Shown: positions 40,616 to 47,783 of the stretch, one piece after another | Layout of the letters: each line of letters opens with the position of its first letter | How positions within the stretch are numbered: the stretch's first letter is position 1 | Assembly: GCA_009379815.1 (NCBI GenBank) | Contig: WHSY01000026.1 | Span: 1 to 52,764 of the forward strand | Source of the DNA: Pseudonocardiaceae bacterium | GTDB taxonomy: Bacteria; Actinomycetota; Actinomycetes; Mycobacteriales; Pseudonocardiaceae | Direction: 5' to 3' | Length of the DNA: 52,764 nucleotides | Notes under the pieces: model-generated | Told to the model about the DNA's origin: nothing | What the model saw: the letters and a program-made list of their open reading frames with translations, nothing else | Databases searched by the model: none | Program-made: the position numbers and the translations under genes

Positions 40616-43489
40616 ATGGAGTTCGAGGTCCTCGGCCCGCTGCGGGTACGCACCGAGAGCAAGCCTGCTCCGCTGACGGCCGCGATGCCGCGAACCCTGC
40701 TGGGAATGCTGCTGGTCAGGGCCAACGCGCCGGTTCCCGTCGACGTGCTGGTGGATGCGCTGTGGGCGGGCCAGCCGGACCCCCGGGCGGCCAAGAAGCT
40801 GCAGCTGCACGTGCACCGGCTGCGCCGCGCGTTGGGTGATCCGGCACGGATCCGGTTCGAGCACTCCGGCTACACGCTGCGGGTCGCGCCCGACGAGCTC
40901 GACGCCGATCGGTTCGAGGCGCTGCTCACCGAGTCCGCGGCCTCCGAGCAACCCGCACAGACGGTGGCGTTGCTGCGCAAGGCCCTGGGGCTCTGGCGAG
41001 GGGACCCCTTCGGCGATGTCGGCGACGTGCCGATGCTGCGTTCCGAGGCCGACCGGCTGACCGAACGCCGGCTGGACGCCGTGGAGGAGCTCTACGCCGC
41101 CGAGTTGGCGGCCGGCCAAGCCGCAGCCATCGTCGCCGAACTGGCCGAACGGGCGGCGCGGCATCCGCTGCGAGAACGGCTGCAGGGCCTGCTGATGACC
41201 GCACTGTACCGGGCGGGACGGCAGGCCGAGGCGCTCGAGGTCTACCGGAACACCCGGACGGCGCTGGTCGACGAGCTCGGGCTGGAGCCCGGCGGCGAGC
41301 TGCAGCGCCTCGAGCACGCGATCCTGACCGGCGACCCGGCGCTCGATGTCCCGGCCGTGCCCTCGGCCACCCCGCCGGCGCAGCTGCCCGCCGACGTCGG
41401 CGACTTCACCGGACGGGAGGCAGCCCTGGCCAGGGTCCGCGACCACCTGACCGTGGGAACGGACCGGGCGGTGCAGGTCCTGGCGGTCGCCGGCAAGGCC
41501 GGGGTGGGAAAGACGACCCTGGCGGTGCACGCGGCCCACCGGCTGCGCGACGACTTCCCCGACGGCCAGCTGTACGTGAACCTGCGCGGCGTCGAGGATC
41601 AGCCGCTGGACCCGTCCGGGGTGCTGGCCCGGTTCCTGCGCGCGCTGGGTAGCGACGGCACGGCGCTGCCCGACGACACCGAGGAGCGTGCCGCGATGTA
41701 CCGCAGCAGGTTGGCGGGCAGGCGGATGCTCATCGTGCTGGACAACGCGGCCGGCGAGGCGCAACTGCGACCGCTGCTGCCCGGCACGCCCGGCTGCGCG
41801 GTGCTGATCACCAGCCGCGCCCGGCTGGCGGGGCTGGACAGCGCTGTGCAGGTCGACCTGGACATCCTCGATGACGATCACGCGGTCGAACTACTGGGCC
41901 GGGCAGCCGGGCCACAGCGGGTCGCCACCGAGCCCCACGCCGCTCGCCAGATCGTGCGACTGTGCGGGGGGCTGCCCCTGGCCGTGCGGGTCGCGGGCGC
42001 CCGGCTCGGCGCCCGCCCACACTGGCCGCTCTCCCGTCTGGCGACCGACCTGGCTGACGAGCATCGGCGCCTCGACGAGCTGCGACTCGGAGATCTGGAA
42101 GTCCGGGCCAGCCTGGCGCTGAGCTACGAAAGCCTCGCCGACGCCGCCCGGCGCGCCTTCCGCCGCCTCGGGCTGCTCGACGCGCACGACTTCCCCGCCT
42201 GGGTGACCGCCGCGCTCCTCGACGTCGACCAGGCGCAGGCCGAGCGCCTCGTGGACGCACTGGTCGACGCCCAGCTGCTCGACGTGGCAGGGCGCGACGG
42301 CGCCGGGCAGCTGCGTTACCGGTTCCACGACCTGCTGCGCGCCTACGCCCGGGAGGTGGCCACGGCCGAGGAGGCAGACGCCGACCGGCTCGCCGCCCTC
42401 GAGCGCGCCTTCGGGGGCTGGCTGGCACTGGCCGAGGACGCCGGGCAGCGAGTCGCGTCGTCGGCGTTCGGGATCACCTTCGACCCGGGAGAGTGCTGGC
42501 GGCCCGACGCCGAGGTCGCCGCCTCGCTGCTCACCGACCCATCCGGCTGGTTCGAGGCCGAGTGGGCGGCACTGGTCGTCGCCGCCGAGCAGGCGTGTTC
42601 GGCCGGCATGGACTGGCTGACCTGCACGCTCGCCGGACGGCTCGCCGCCTTCTTCGTGGTCCGCGGGCGCTACGACGACTGGCGGCGGATCGGGCACCTC
42701 ATGCTCGCCGCCGCGCGGCATGCGGGCCGGTCCCGGTGGGAGGGGATGGCACTGCGCGGTCTCGGCGAGCTGGACCTGCTGCAGCACCGTCTCGACGAGG
42801 CGGTGTCCGACTTCGAACAGGCCCGAACGGCGTTCGAAGCGGTGGGCGAGCGCCACGGGCACGCGCTGGCGACGTCGGGCCTCGGCGCGGCCCAGGTCGA
42901 GGCGGGCCGGTTCGATGAGGCGCAGACCAGCCTGGCGCAGGCGCTGGCGGCGCTGCGTGAGATGGGCGATCACCGCAGCGGAGCTTGGGCGCTGCGCCGG
43001 CTCGGCACCATGCACCACCTGCAGGGCGGCTACGAGCAGGCGGCGGTGTGCTTCGAGCAGGCGCTGTCGGACCTCGCCGAGTTCGATGACCCGCTCGGTC
43101 AGGCGGCCGTGCAGGATCGGCTCGGCGCCGTCCGCACGCTGCAGGGGCGGGGCCGGGAGGCCCACGCCCTGCTCGAGCGCGCGCTGGCGCTGCGCCGCGA
43201 CCACGGCGATCACTTCGGTGAGGCGCGGGCGCTGGTCAGTCTCGGCGAGCTGTACCGCACCGAGGCGCGCTGGAACCAGGCCGTGGACTGCTTGGGCGAC
43301 TCGTTGCGGCTGTGGCGGGAGCTGCGGCTACCGTGGGAGCAGGCGAGAACGCTCGCGCACCTCGGCGCCGTGCACGAGGAGGCCGGTCACGGTGAGGCGG
43401 CCCATACCGCCCGCCGGGAGGCGCGGCGGCTCTTCGCCGAGCTCGGGGTCGCCGCACCCGCAGAGCTCGCGCTGGCGCCGGCCAGGTAG
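40616..43489 (+). CDS. SARP/AfsR-type transcriptional regulator: OmpR-like wHTH + BTAD + NB-ARC + TPR
   Basis: 957 residues. Residues 1-95 are an OmpR-like winged helix (EFEVLGPLRVRTESKPAPL, KKLQLHVHRLRRALGDPARI). The bacterial transcriptional-activator domain (BTAD) spans 100-240 and the NB-ARC STAND ATPase about 260-530, with P-loop VAGKAGVGKTTLAVHAA and LLIVLDNA-like Walker B (RRMLIVLDNAAGEAQ). TPR repeats fill 600-950 (QAQTSLAQALAALREMG-like units). Such proteins bind 11-bp-period direct repeats next to the -10 and are switched by nucleotide binding and phosphorylation. ATG 40616 preferred over GTG 40613. A strong candidate to bind the triple 11-bp-repeat promoters nearby. Confidence 0.9.
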   Translation: MEFEVLGPLRVRTESKPAPLTAAMPRTLLGMLLVRANAPVPVDVLVDALWAGQPDPRAAKKLQLHVHRLRRALGDPARIRFEHSGYTLRVAPDELDADRFEALLTESAASEQPAQTVALLRKALGLWRGDPFGDVGDVPMLRSEADRLTERRLDAVEELYAAELAAGQAAAIVAELAERAARHPLRERLQGLLMTALYRAGRQAEALEVYRNTRTALVDELGLEPGGELQRLEHAILTGDPALDVPAVPSATPPAQLPADVGDFTGREAALARVRDHLTVGTDRAVQVLAVAGKAGVGKTTLAVHAAHRLRDDFPDGQLYVNLRGVEDQPLDPSGVLARFLRALGSDGTALPDDTEERAAMYRSRLAGRRMLIVLDNAAGEAQLRPLLPGTPGCAVLITSRARLAGLDSAVQVDLDILDDDHAVELLGRAAGPQRVATEPHAARQIVRLCGGLPLAVRVAGARLGARPHWPLSRLATDLADEHRRLDELRLGDLEVRASLALSYESLADAARRAFRRLGLLDAHDFPAWVTAALLDVDQAQAERLVDALVDAQLLDVAGRDGAGQLRYRFHDLLRAYAREVATAEEADADRLAALERAFGGWLALAEDAGQRVASSAFGITFDPGECWRPDAEVAASLLTDPSGWFEAEWAALVVAAEQACSAGMDWLTCTLAGRLAAFFVVRGRYDDWRRIGHLMLAAARHAGRSRWEGMALRGLGELDLLQHRLDEAVSDFEQARTAFEAVGERHGHALATSGLGAAQVEAGRFDEAQTSLAQALAALREMGDHRSGAWALRRLGTMHHLQGGYEQAAVCFEQALSDLAEFDDPLGQAAVQDRLGAVRTLQGRGREAHALLERALALRRDHGDHFGEARALVSLGELYRTEARWNQAVDCLGDSLRLWRELRLPWEQARTLAHLGAVHEEAGHGEAAHTARREARRLFAELGVAAPAELALAPAR

Positions 43490-43539
43490 TCACCACTGCC
43501 CCATCGGGCAGCGGAACCGGCCCGCTCCGCTACCGGCAA

Positions 43540-44142
43540 GTGCCACCATCGCGCACCGGTTCCGTGGCAGGGTCGTCCCGTCACGAGCAGGCACGCCCGC
43601 GCGGTCCGCTATCCGGCGATCTCCTTCTCGCCGTGCAACGCACGGCCGGAAATCGCGCCGCTTCCGCGCTCGCGGGACGCCAGGAGGGGGTGCCGGACGG
43701 GCGGTGCGGGCACCCCGCGCGGGCACCGGTGCCCGGCGTACCCGTCCAACGCGTCGTCGGCGTCACCAGCATCGGCGAAGCCAGGGAGGGAAATCTCAAG
43801 ACCGCCGACGAGGGCATCCCGCCGGACCTCGCCTATCTCGCCGGCGCGGTCCACCAGAGGGCGCTCACGGTAGAAGTGGGTGACAGCAGCAGCTACGGCG
43901 GCGACGACGTGTCCGGTGATGTGTTCACCGGTGCTACCGGACTGTCAGAGATCCTGGCGGGCGCCGGCGGTATCTCCGCGATCAAGCAGTTCATCGGCGG
44001 CGGCAAGAAGCTGGAAAGCTGCGCCGAGCACCTCAAATCGGACGACTCGCTCAGCAAGATTCTCGGTGCGACCGAGATAGAATCGGGAGCCACCGATCTC
44101 GCCGGCGGTGCGCTCACGACCGGCCTGGTCGCCGAACCGTGA
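43540..44142 (+). CDS. eCIS-associated-type protein (LLAVQRTAGNRA motif)
   Basis: 200 residues from GTG 43540, provisional because no ribosome site is seen. The N-terminus contains GDLLLAVQRTAGNRAASALAG, the short helix typical of proteins linked to extracellular contractile injection systems in actinobacteria (often next to DUF4157). The region 60-110 is Pro/Gly-rich then acidic. Residues 120-200 are a Gly/Ala-rich helical segment (VFTGATGLSEILAGAGGISAIKQFIGGGKKLESCAEHL) resembling the end of such cargo proteins. No injection-system structural genes are in the window. The next gene, 45 bp on, encodes a YbjN-fold protein, structurally related to secretion chaperones, so a cargo-chaperone pair is conceivable. 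Confidence 0.65.
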   Translation: MPPSRTGSVAGSSRHEQARPRGPLSGDLLLAVQRTAGNRAASALAGRQEGVPDGRCGHPARAPVPGVPVQRVVGVTSIGEAREGNLKTADEGIPPDLAYLAGAVHQRALTVEVGDSSSYGGDDVSGDVFTGATGLSEILAGAGGISAIKQFIGGGKKLESCAEHLKSDDSLSKILGATEIESGATDLAGGALTTGLVAEP

Positions 44143-44187
44143 TCAAGGGAATCATCAAGGGGCGACTCGGCGGTGTGGGCGGATGAG

Positions 44188-44664
44188 ATGGCTGACGTGA
44201 ACCCGCTGCGCGACGCGGTCATGTCCTATCTGCGCAGGCGAGGCTGGCAGGTCGAGGTCGACGAGCCGTCCGGCATCATCGCCCTGGAACAGCCGGGCGC
44301 CGACGACCCGGCGCTGTACACCGTTGTCGCCGTCGTGCGGGAGGACGACCGGCAGGTACTGATCTACTCGGCGTGCCCTCCCGACGTGCCCGAGCATCGC
44401 CGGGCAGCGGTTGCAGAGCTGCTCACGCGTGCGAACTACGGCTTGTTCATCGGCAACTTCGAGTTGGACCTCGACGACGGGGAAGTGCGGTTCAAGACCG
44501 GCGTCGACGTGGAGGGCACCGACGTCGACGACGCCCTGCTCGACGGTCTGCTCCGAGCCAACCTCGCGACGATGGATACCTACCTCGGCGCGATCCTCGA
44601 TGTGGCGGCAGGTGACGCCGATGTGTCGGAGGCGCTCGCGACGACCGAGGCCGACATCGGGTAG
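44188..44664 (+). CDS. YbjN domain-containing protein
   Basis: 158 residues. Alternating pattern VMSYLRRRGWQVEVDEPSGIIAL, TVVAVVREDDRQVLIYSACPPDVPEHRRAAVAELLTRANYGLFIGNFELDLDDGEVRFKTGVDVEG and LLDGLLRANLATMDTYLGAILDV matches the YbjN/T3SS-chaperone-like fold. ATG 44188 is preferred to GTG 44173. Some YbjN-like proteins act as stress modulators or secretion chaperones. Follows the eCIS-type gene closely and is followed by a strong hairpin (44697-44739). Confidence 0.78.
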   Translation: MADVNPLRDAVMSYLRRRGWQVEVDEPSGIIALEQPGADDPALYTVVAVVREDDRQVLIYSACPPDVPEHRRAAVAELLTRANYGLFIGNFELDLDDGEVRFKTGVDVEGTDVDDALLDGLLRANLATMDTYLGAILDVAAGDADVSEALATTEADIG

Positions 44665-44696
44665 CCACCGGACATGGCGCACCGCGATCATGCCGG

Positions 44697-44739
44697 GAAG
44701 GGCACCTACCCGGTGTCGGACGCAGTCAAGGTGCCCTTC
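44697..44739 (+). terminator. GAAGGGCACC-type hairpin after the YbjN gene
   Basis: Perfect 11-bp stem GAAGGGCACCT / AGGTGCCCTTC around a 21-nt loop, 33 bp after the YbjN stop. GAAGGGCACCTT-type hairpins are recurrent intergenic elements in Pseudonocardiaceae as I recall them. Confidence 0.6.
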
Positions 44740-44755
44740 GCGGGGGATCCGAGGC

Positions 44756-44800
44756 CGGCAAGCGCTCGTAAAGCGAGCGGAAAGCGGGCCGCGGCACGAT
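44756..44800 (+). promoter_or_regulatory. Triple 11-bp-repeat promoter (site E) with no protein gene downstream
   Basis: Units CGGCAAGCGCT, CGTAAAGCGAG, CGGAAAGCGGG (44756-44788), six bases, then CACGAT (44795-44800). Matches the layout of sites A, B and C exactly. The only thing downstream on this strand is about 110 bp ending in a perfect hairpin. Confidence 0.72.
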
Positions 44801-44806
44801 GCGATG

Positions 44807-44920
44807 TGGGGAGTAGGGGGTGCAGGTGCTCACCGCGGTCGGGTCCCGGGGGAGGCCGGGGGACGGTGCGGCGAGCGCTGCCGGGTGCGGGGCGGAGTCA
44901 CTACTCCGCCCCGCACCTCC
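44807..44920 (+). ncRNA. Candidate small RNA driven by site E
   Basis: Predicted transcript of about 110 nt, from about 7 nt after the CACGAT hexamer to the end of the 44884-44917 hairpin. The only early start codon, ATG at 44801-44803, precedes the predicted 5' end and gives five codons; GTG 44820 opens a frame that runs through the terminator stem into the antisense of the methyltransferase, which is implausible. Body is very G-rich (runs of GGGG and GGGGG), so G-quadruplex or anti-RBS pairing with GGGGAG-type sequences is possible. Inferred from promoter plus terminator only. Confidence 0.5.
44884..44917. terminator. Perfect bidirectional hairpin terminator
   Basis: 15-bp perfect stem GGTGCGGGGCGGAGT / ACTCCGCCCCGCACC with a 4-nt loop (CACT). 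Ends 33 bp before the end of the minus-strand methyltransferase, so it can terminate that gene and the plus-strand small transcript. Confidence 0.7.
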
Positions 44921-44950
44921 GTTCTGGGGGACGAGAGTATGGGGACGAGC

Positions 44951-45769
44951 TCAGGCGGACAGGGGCCTGCGGCCCCATGCCTGGAACAGCGTCCAGCACA
45001 GCACGATGGTGTCCGGACTTGCGAGGTGTGCCTCGAGATCGCGCAGGCACTCGTCCAGCTCCGATCCGGTCAGCGCACCGGCCGCGAGGATGCGATCCCG
45101 GTTCATGGCGGCGAGGCGCAGCAGTACCGTGCGGTATGACTCGGTGGGCCGCCACAGATGCGCGTGCACGTCCACCTCGACGTCGACCAGCCCGGCGTCG
45201 CGGAGCAGACCGGGCAGTCGCCTGCCGATGTAGGGGTCACCGTCGGCGACCGCGACGACCGCAGCCTTGAGCCGATCCCACGCCGGATGCGACGGCTCGC
45301 AGGTCCAGGAGATGACGTCCTTGTCCTGCAACGCGACGTAGCCCCCGGGCCGGGCGAGCCGGATCATCTCGGCCACGGCGTCCGCGGCGCGGCGGATATC
45401 GGACAGCAGCAGCCGCTCGTGCACCAGGTCGAACGAGTGACCGGGCAGCCCGGTCGCGGTGGCCTCGCCCCGGAGCAGCGCGACTCCGGGCAGGCCTCGC
45501 GCGGGCAACGATGCCGCGGCCGCCTCCAGCATCCGGGAGTCCCGGTCGAGACCCACGACCGCACCGCTCGAGCCGACGCGCTCGGCCAGGATGTCGAGCA
45601 CGCCGAGCGGGCCGCAGCCGAGGTCGAGCGCGGCCCAGCCGTGCTCGAGACCGATGCGGTCGAACAGCAGCTCGGCGTCCATGCGATGTAGCTCGCACTG
45701 CTCGAGCAGCCGGATACGCTCCGCGTCCTCGACGTCGAGGGTGTCCTCGGCGGCCCGGTTCGTCACCAT
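44951..45769 (-). CDS. SAM-dependent methyltransferase
   Basis: 272 residues. Motif I AALDLGCGPLGVLDILAERVG, motif II VGLDRDSRMLEAA, motif III-like FDLVHERLLLSDIRRAADAVAEMIRLARPGGYVALQDKD define a class I small-molecule methyltransferase. The C-terminal part (WRPTESYRTVLLRLAAMNRDRIL) is family-variable substrate region. ATG 45769 chosen; GGGGAG is 10 nt upstream. Divergent from the sigma factor, with its own triple-repeat promoter (site C) on the minus strand. Substrate unknown. Confidence 0.83.
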   Translation of the reverse strand: MVTNRAAEDTLDVEDAERIRLLEQCELHRMDAELLFDRIGLEHGWAALDLGCGPLGVLDILAERVGSSGAVVGLDRDSRMLEAAAASLPARGLPGVALLRGEATATGLPGHSFDLVHERLLLSDIRRAADAVAEMIRLARPGGYVALQDKDVISWTCEPSHPAWDRLKAAVVAVADGDPYIGRRLPGLLRDAGLVDVEVDVHAHLWRPTESYRTVLLRLAAMNRDRILAAGALTGSELDECLRDLEAHLASPDTIVLCWTLFQAWGRRPLSA

Positions 45770-45801
45770 CGCATCCACGCTCCCCGGTCTCAGTGCGCCC
45801 G

Positions 45802-45846
45802 AGCATGCCCGTGACCGGTTTTCGACCGCTTTCCGCCCAGTTGCCG
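45802..45846 (-). promoter_or_regulatory. Triple 11-bp-repeat promoter (site C) of the methyltransferase
   Basis: Read on the minus strand: CGGCAACTGGG, CGGAAAGCGGT, CGAAAACCGGT (45846 down to 45814), six bases, then CATGCT (45807-45802). The ATG is 32 bp further. Back-to-back with site B, 16 bp between the two repeat arrays. Confidence 0.75.
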
Positions 45847-45862
45847 GTGATATCGGCCAGCG

Positions 45863-45907
45863 CGGCAAGCAGCGGGAAAGCGACCGGAAACCGGCGCCCG
45901 GCACGGT
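45863..45907 (+). promoter_or_regulatory. Triple 11-bp-repeat promoter (site B) of the sigma factor
   Basis: Units CGGCAAGCAGC, GGGAAAGCGAC, CGGAAACCGGC (45863-45895), six bases, then CACGGT (45902-45907). The GTG start at 45917 is only 9 bp downstream of the hexamer, predicting a leaderless or nearly leaderless mRNA. Confidence 0.75.
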
Positions 45908-45916
45908 ATCGACCGG

Positions 45917-46492
45917 GTGACGCCGTCACTCGTGGTATCGGACGGGAGAGCGGATGGCCCTGCGGCAGAGCATCCGGTCCGGCGGTCGGACACCGCCGTG
46001 ACCTCCCGGCTGCCCGCCGACCTCGACACCCTGGTGGCCGTCGCGTCATGGGGCGATCGAACCGGGCTGCACGACCTCCTTCGCGCCATCGAGCCGCTGA
46101 TCATCCGGTACTGTCGCGGCCACCTGGGGCGCGACGACCCGATGGTCCACGACGTCGCCCGTCAGATCTGTCTCGAGATGGTGCGGGCGTTGCCGACCCA
46201 CCGCAACAACGGACGGCCGTTCCTGGCTCTGCTGCACGGCATCGCGGCGCGCGCGGTGAAAGACGTCCAGGACGCGGCGGCGCATCCGCATCCCGCGTCG
46301 GACACCAACGGCGACATCCTCGGGCAACCCACCCTCGACGGGCTGCCCGACGAGCAGCGCGAGATCCTACTGCTCCGCGTCGTCGCGGGGCTGTCGGCGG
46401 AGGAGACGGCCGCTGCGGTCGGTGCCACCCCGGCAGCGGTCCGGGTGATCCAGCACCGGGCGCTGACCCGGCTGCGCGCCGTCGGGTCGTGA
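45917..46492 (+). CDS. RNA polymerase sigma factor, ShbA/SigK-like sigma-70 family
   Basis: 191 residues. Region 2 is LVAVASWGDRTGLHDLLRAIEPLIIRYCRGHLGRDD then VHDVARQICLEMVRALP, with GRPFLALLHGIAARAVKDVQD, the layout of ShbA-like sigma factors. Region 4 is LDGLPDEQREILLLRVVAGLSAEETAAAVGATPAAVRVIQHRALTRLRA. No anti-sigma gene is adjacent. The D-V-A-Q-E core of region 2.2 appears as DVARQ, a mild deviation. GTG 45917 fits a leaderless transcript from site B; GTG 45998 would give a shorter 164-residue form also compatible with the fold. Its stop lies inside a small palindrome. Confidence 0.82.
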   Translation: MTPSLVVSDGRADGPAAEHPVRRSDTAVTSRLPADLDTLVAVASWGDRTGLHDLLRAIEPLIIRYCRGHLGRDDPMVHDVARQICLEMVRALPTHRNNGRPFLALLHGIAARAVKDVQDAAAHPHPASDTNGDILGQPTLDGLPDEQREILLLRVVAGLSAEETAAAVGATPAAVRVIQHRALTRLRAVGS

Positions 46493-46529
46493 GTCGTTGC
46501 GGGTGCAATAGCGCCGGAAATCACTCACG
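46488..46529. repeat. GTGAGT...ACTCAC imperfect palindrome (copy 3), possible terminator
   Basis: Outer 7-bp stem CGTGAGT / ACTCACG with an inner TTGC / GCAA stem. It overlaps the sigma-factor stop codon. Related in its ends to the two GTGAGTGG palindromes at 14.5 and 15.5 kb. Confidence 0.4.
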
Positions 46530-46601
46530 GCGAGCGGGGAGCGGGTCGCGCGGGTCCGCTGCGGCGTGGTTGTGTGGTCGGCGGCCCCGAGGGAGGAGCA
46601 C

Positions 46602-47783
46602 ATGATCGACGCTGACGAGCTGCGGCGGCGGGTACGCGACCTGCTCGCCGAGCACGACCCCGCGACCACTGACCGCATCGACCTCTTGCGTGCCCGGTTC
46701 GACGCCGGGTTGGCCTGGGTGCACTTCCCGCCGGGGCTCGGCGGCTGCGACGCGCCGCGCGCCCTGCAGCAGGTGGTCGACACCGAGTTCGACGCGGCCG
46801 GCGCACCCGACAACGCACCCCGGTCCAACGTCATCGGGCTCGGGATGGCCGGGCCCACGATCCTGCGGGTCGGCACCCCGGAGCAGCAGCAGCGGTTCCT
46901 TCGTCCGCTCTGGACCGGCGAGGAGATCTGGTGCCAGCTGTTCAGCGAGCCCGGTGCCGGCTCCGACCTCGCCACGCTGGCGACCCGGGCGGTACCCGAC
47001 GGCGACGGCTGGGTGGTCGACGGCCAGAAGGTGTGGACCTCGCTCGCGCACCTGGCGCGCTGGGCGTTGCTCGTCGCGCGCACCGACCCCGACGTGCCCA
47101 AGCACCAGGGACTGACCTACTTCGTCCTCGACATGGACCAGCCCGGCGTCGAGGTGCGCCCGCTGCGCCAGATCACGGGCGAGGCCGAGTTCAACGAGGT
47201 CTTCCTCGCCGGTGCCCGGATCCCCGATGCGCACCGGCTCGGCGACGTCGGCGAGGGCTGGGGGGTCGCCCAGACCACCCTGATGAACGAGCGGGTCGCG
47301 ATCGGCGGGAGCGCGACACCCCGCGAGTCGGGGATGATCGGTGAGGTGGCGCAGACCTGGCGGCAGCGCCCGGAGCTGCGCACGCCGGGCCTGCACGACC
47401 GGCTGCTGCGGCTGTGGGTGGAGACCGAGGCGGTCCGGCTGACCGGCGAGCGCAACCGTCAGCTGCTCGCCGCGGGCTCGCCCGGGCCGGAGGGATCGGC
47501 CAGCAAGCTCGCGTTCGCCCGGCTCAACCAGGCCGTCTCCGGGCTGGAGGTCGAGCTGCTGGGCGAGGAGGGCCTGCGCTACGACGACTGGTCGATGCGC
47601 CGCCCCGCCGAGACCGACTTCTTCGCCCGCGGCCCCGGCTACCGCTACCTGCGTGCCAAGGGCAACTCCATCGAGGGCGGCACGTCCGAGATCCTACGCA
47701 ACATCATCGCCGAACGGGTGCTGGGCTTGCCCGCCGAGCCCCGCACCGACGTCGACGTCGCATGGAAGGAGCTGCCCCGGTGA
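46602..47783 (+). CDS. Acyl-CoA dehydrogenase, catalytic-type subunit
   Basis: 393 residues from ATG 46602 with GGAGGAG upstream. Middle-domain motif QLFSEPGAGSDLATLATRA and C-terminal YRYLRAKGNSIEGGTSEILRNIIAERVLGLP; the Glu in SIEGGT is at the usual catalytic position. The stop overlaps the GTG of the next ACAD gene, which lacks that Glu, so the two probably form an alpha-beta heteromer like the steroid- and CoA-thioester-specific FadE pairs of mycobacteria. First gene of a five-gene operon. Confidence 0.9.
   Translation: MIDADELRRRVRDLLAEHDPATTDRIDLLRARFDAGLAWVHFPPGLGGCDAPRALQQVVDTEFDAAGAPDNAPRSNVIGLGMAGPTILRVGTPEQQQRFLRPLWTGEEIWCQLFSEPGAGSDLATLATRAVPDGDGWVVDGQKVWTSLAHLARWALLVARTDPDVPKHQGLTYFVLDMDQPGVEVRPLRQITGEAEFNEVFLAGARIPDAHRLGDVGEGWGVAQTTLMNERVAIGGSATPRESGMIGEVAQTWRQRPELRTPGLHDRLLRLWVETEAVRLTGERNRQLLAAGSPGPEGSASKLAFARLNQAVSGLEVELLGEEGLRYDDWSMRRPAETDFFARGPGYRYLRAKGNSIEGGTSEILRNIIAERVLGLPAEPRTDVDVAWKELPR

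Noticed and set aside
44820-45233. GTG-started ORF running through the 44884 hairpin
   Set aside because: Would cross a perfect terminator and overlap the methyltransferase antisense; composition not protein-like after the first residues.
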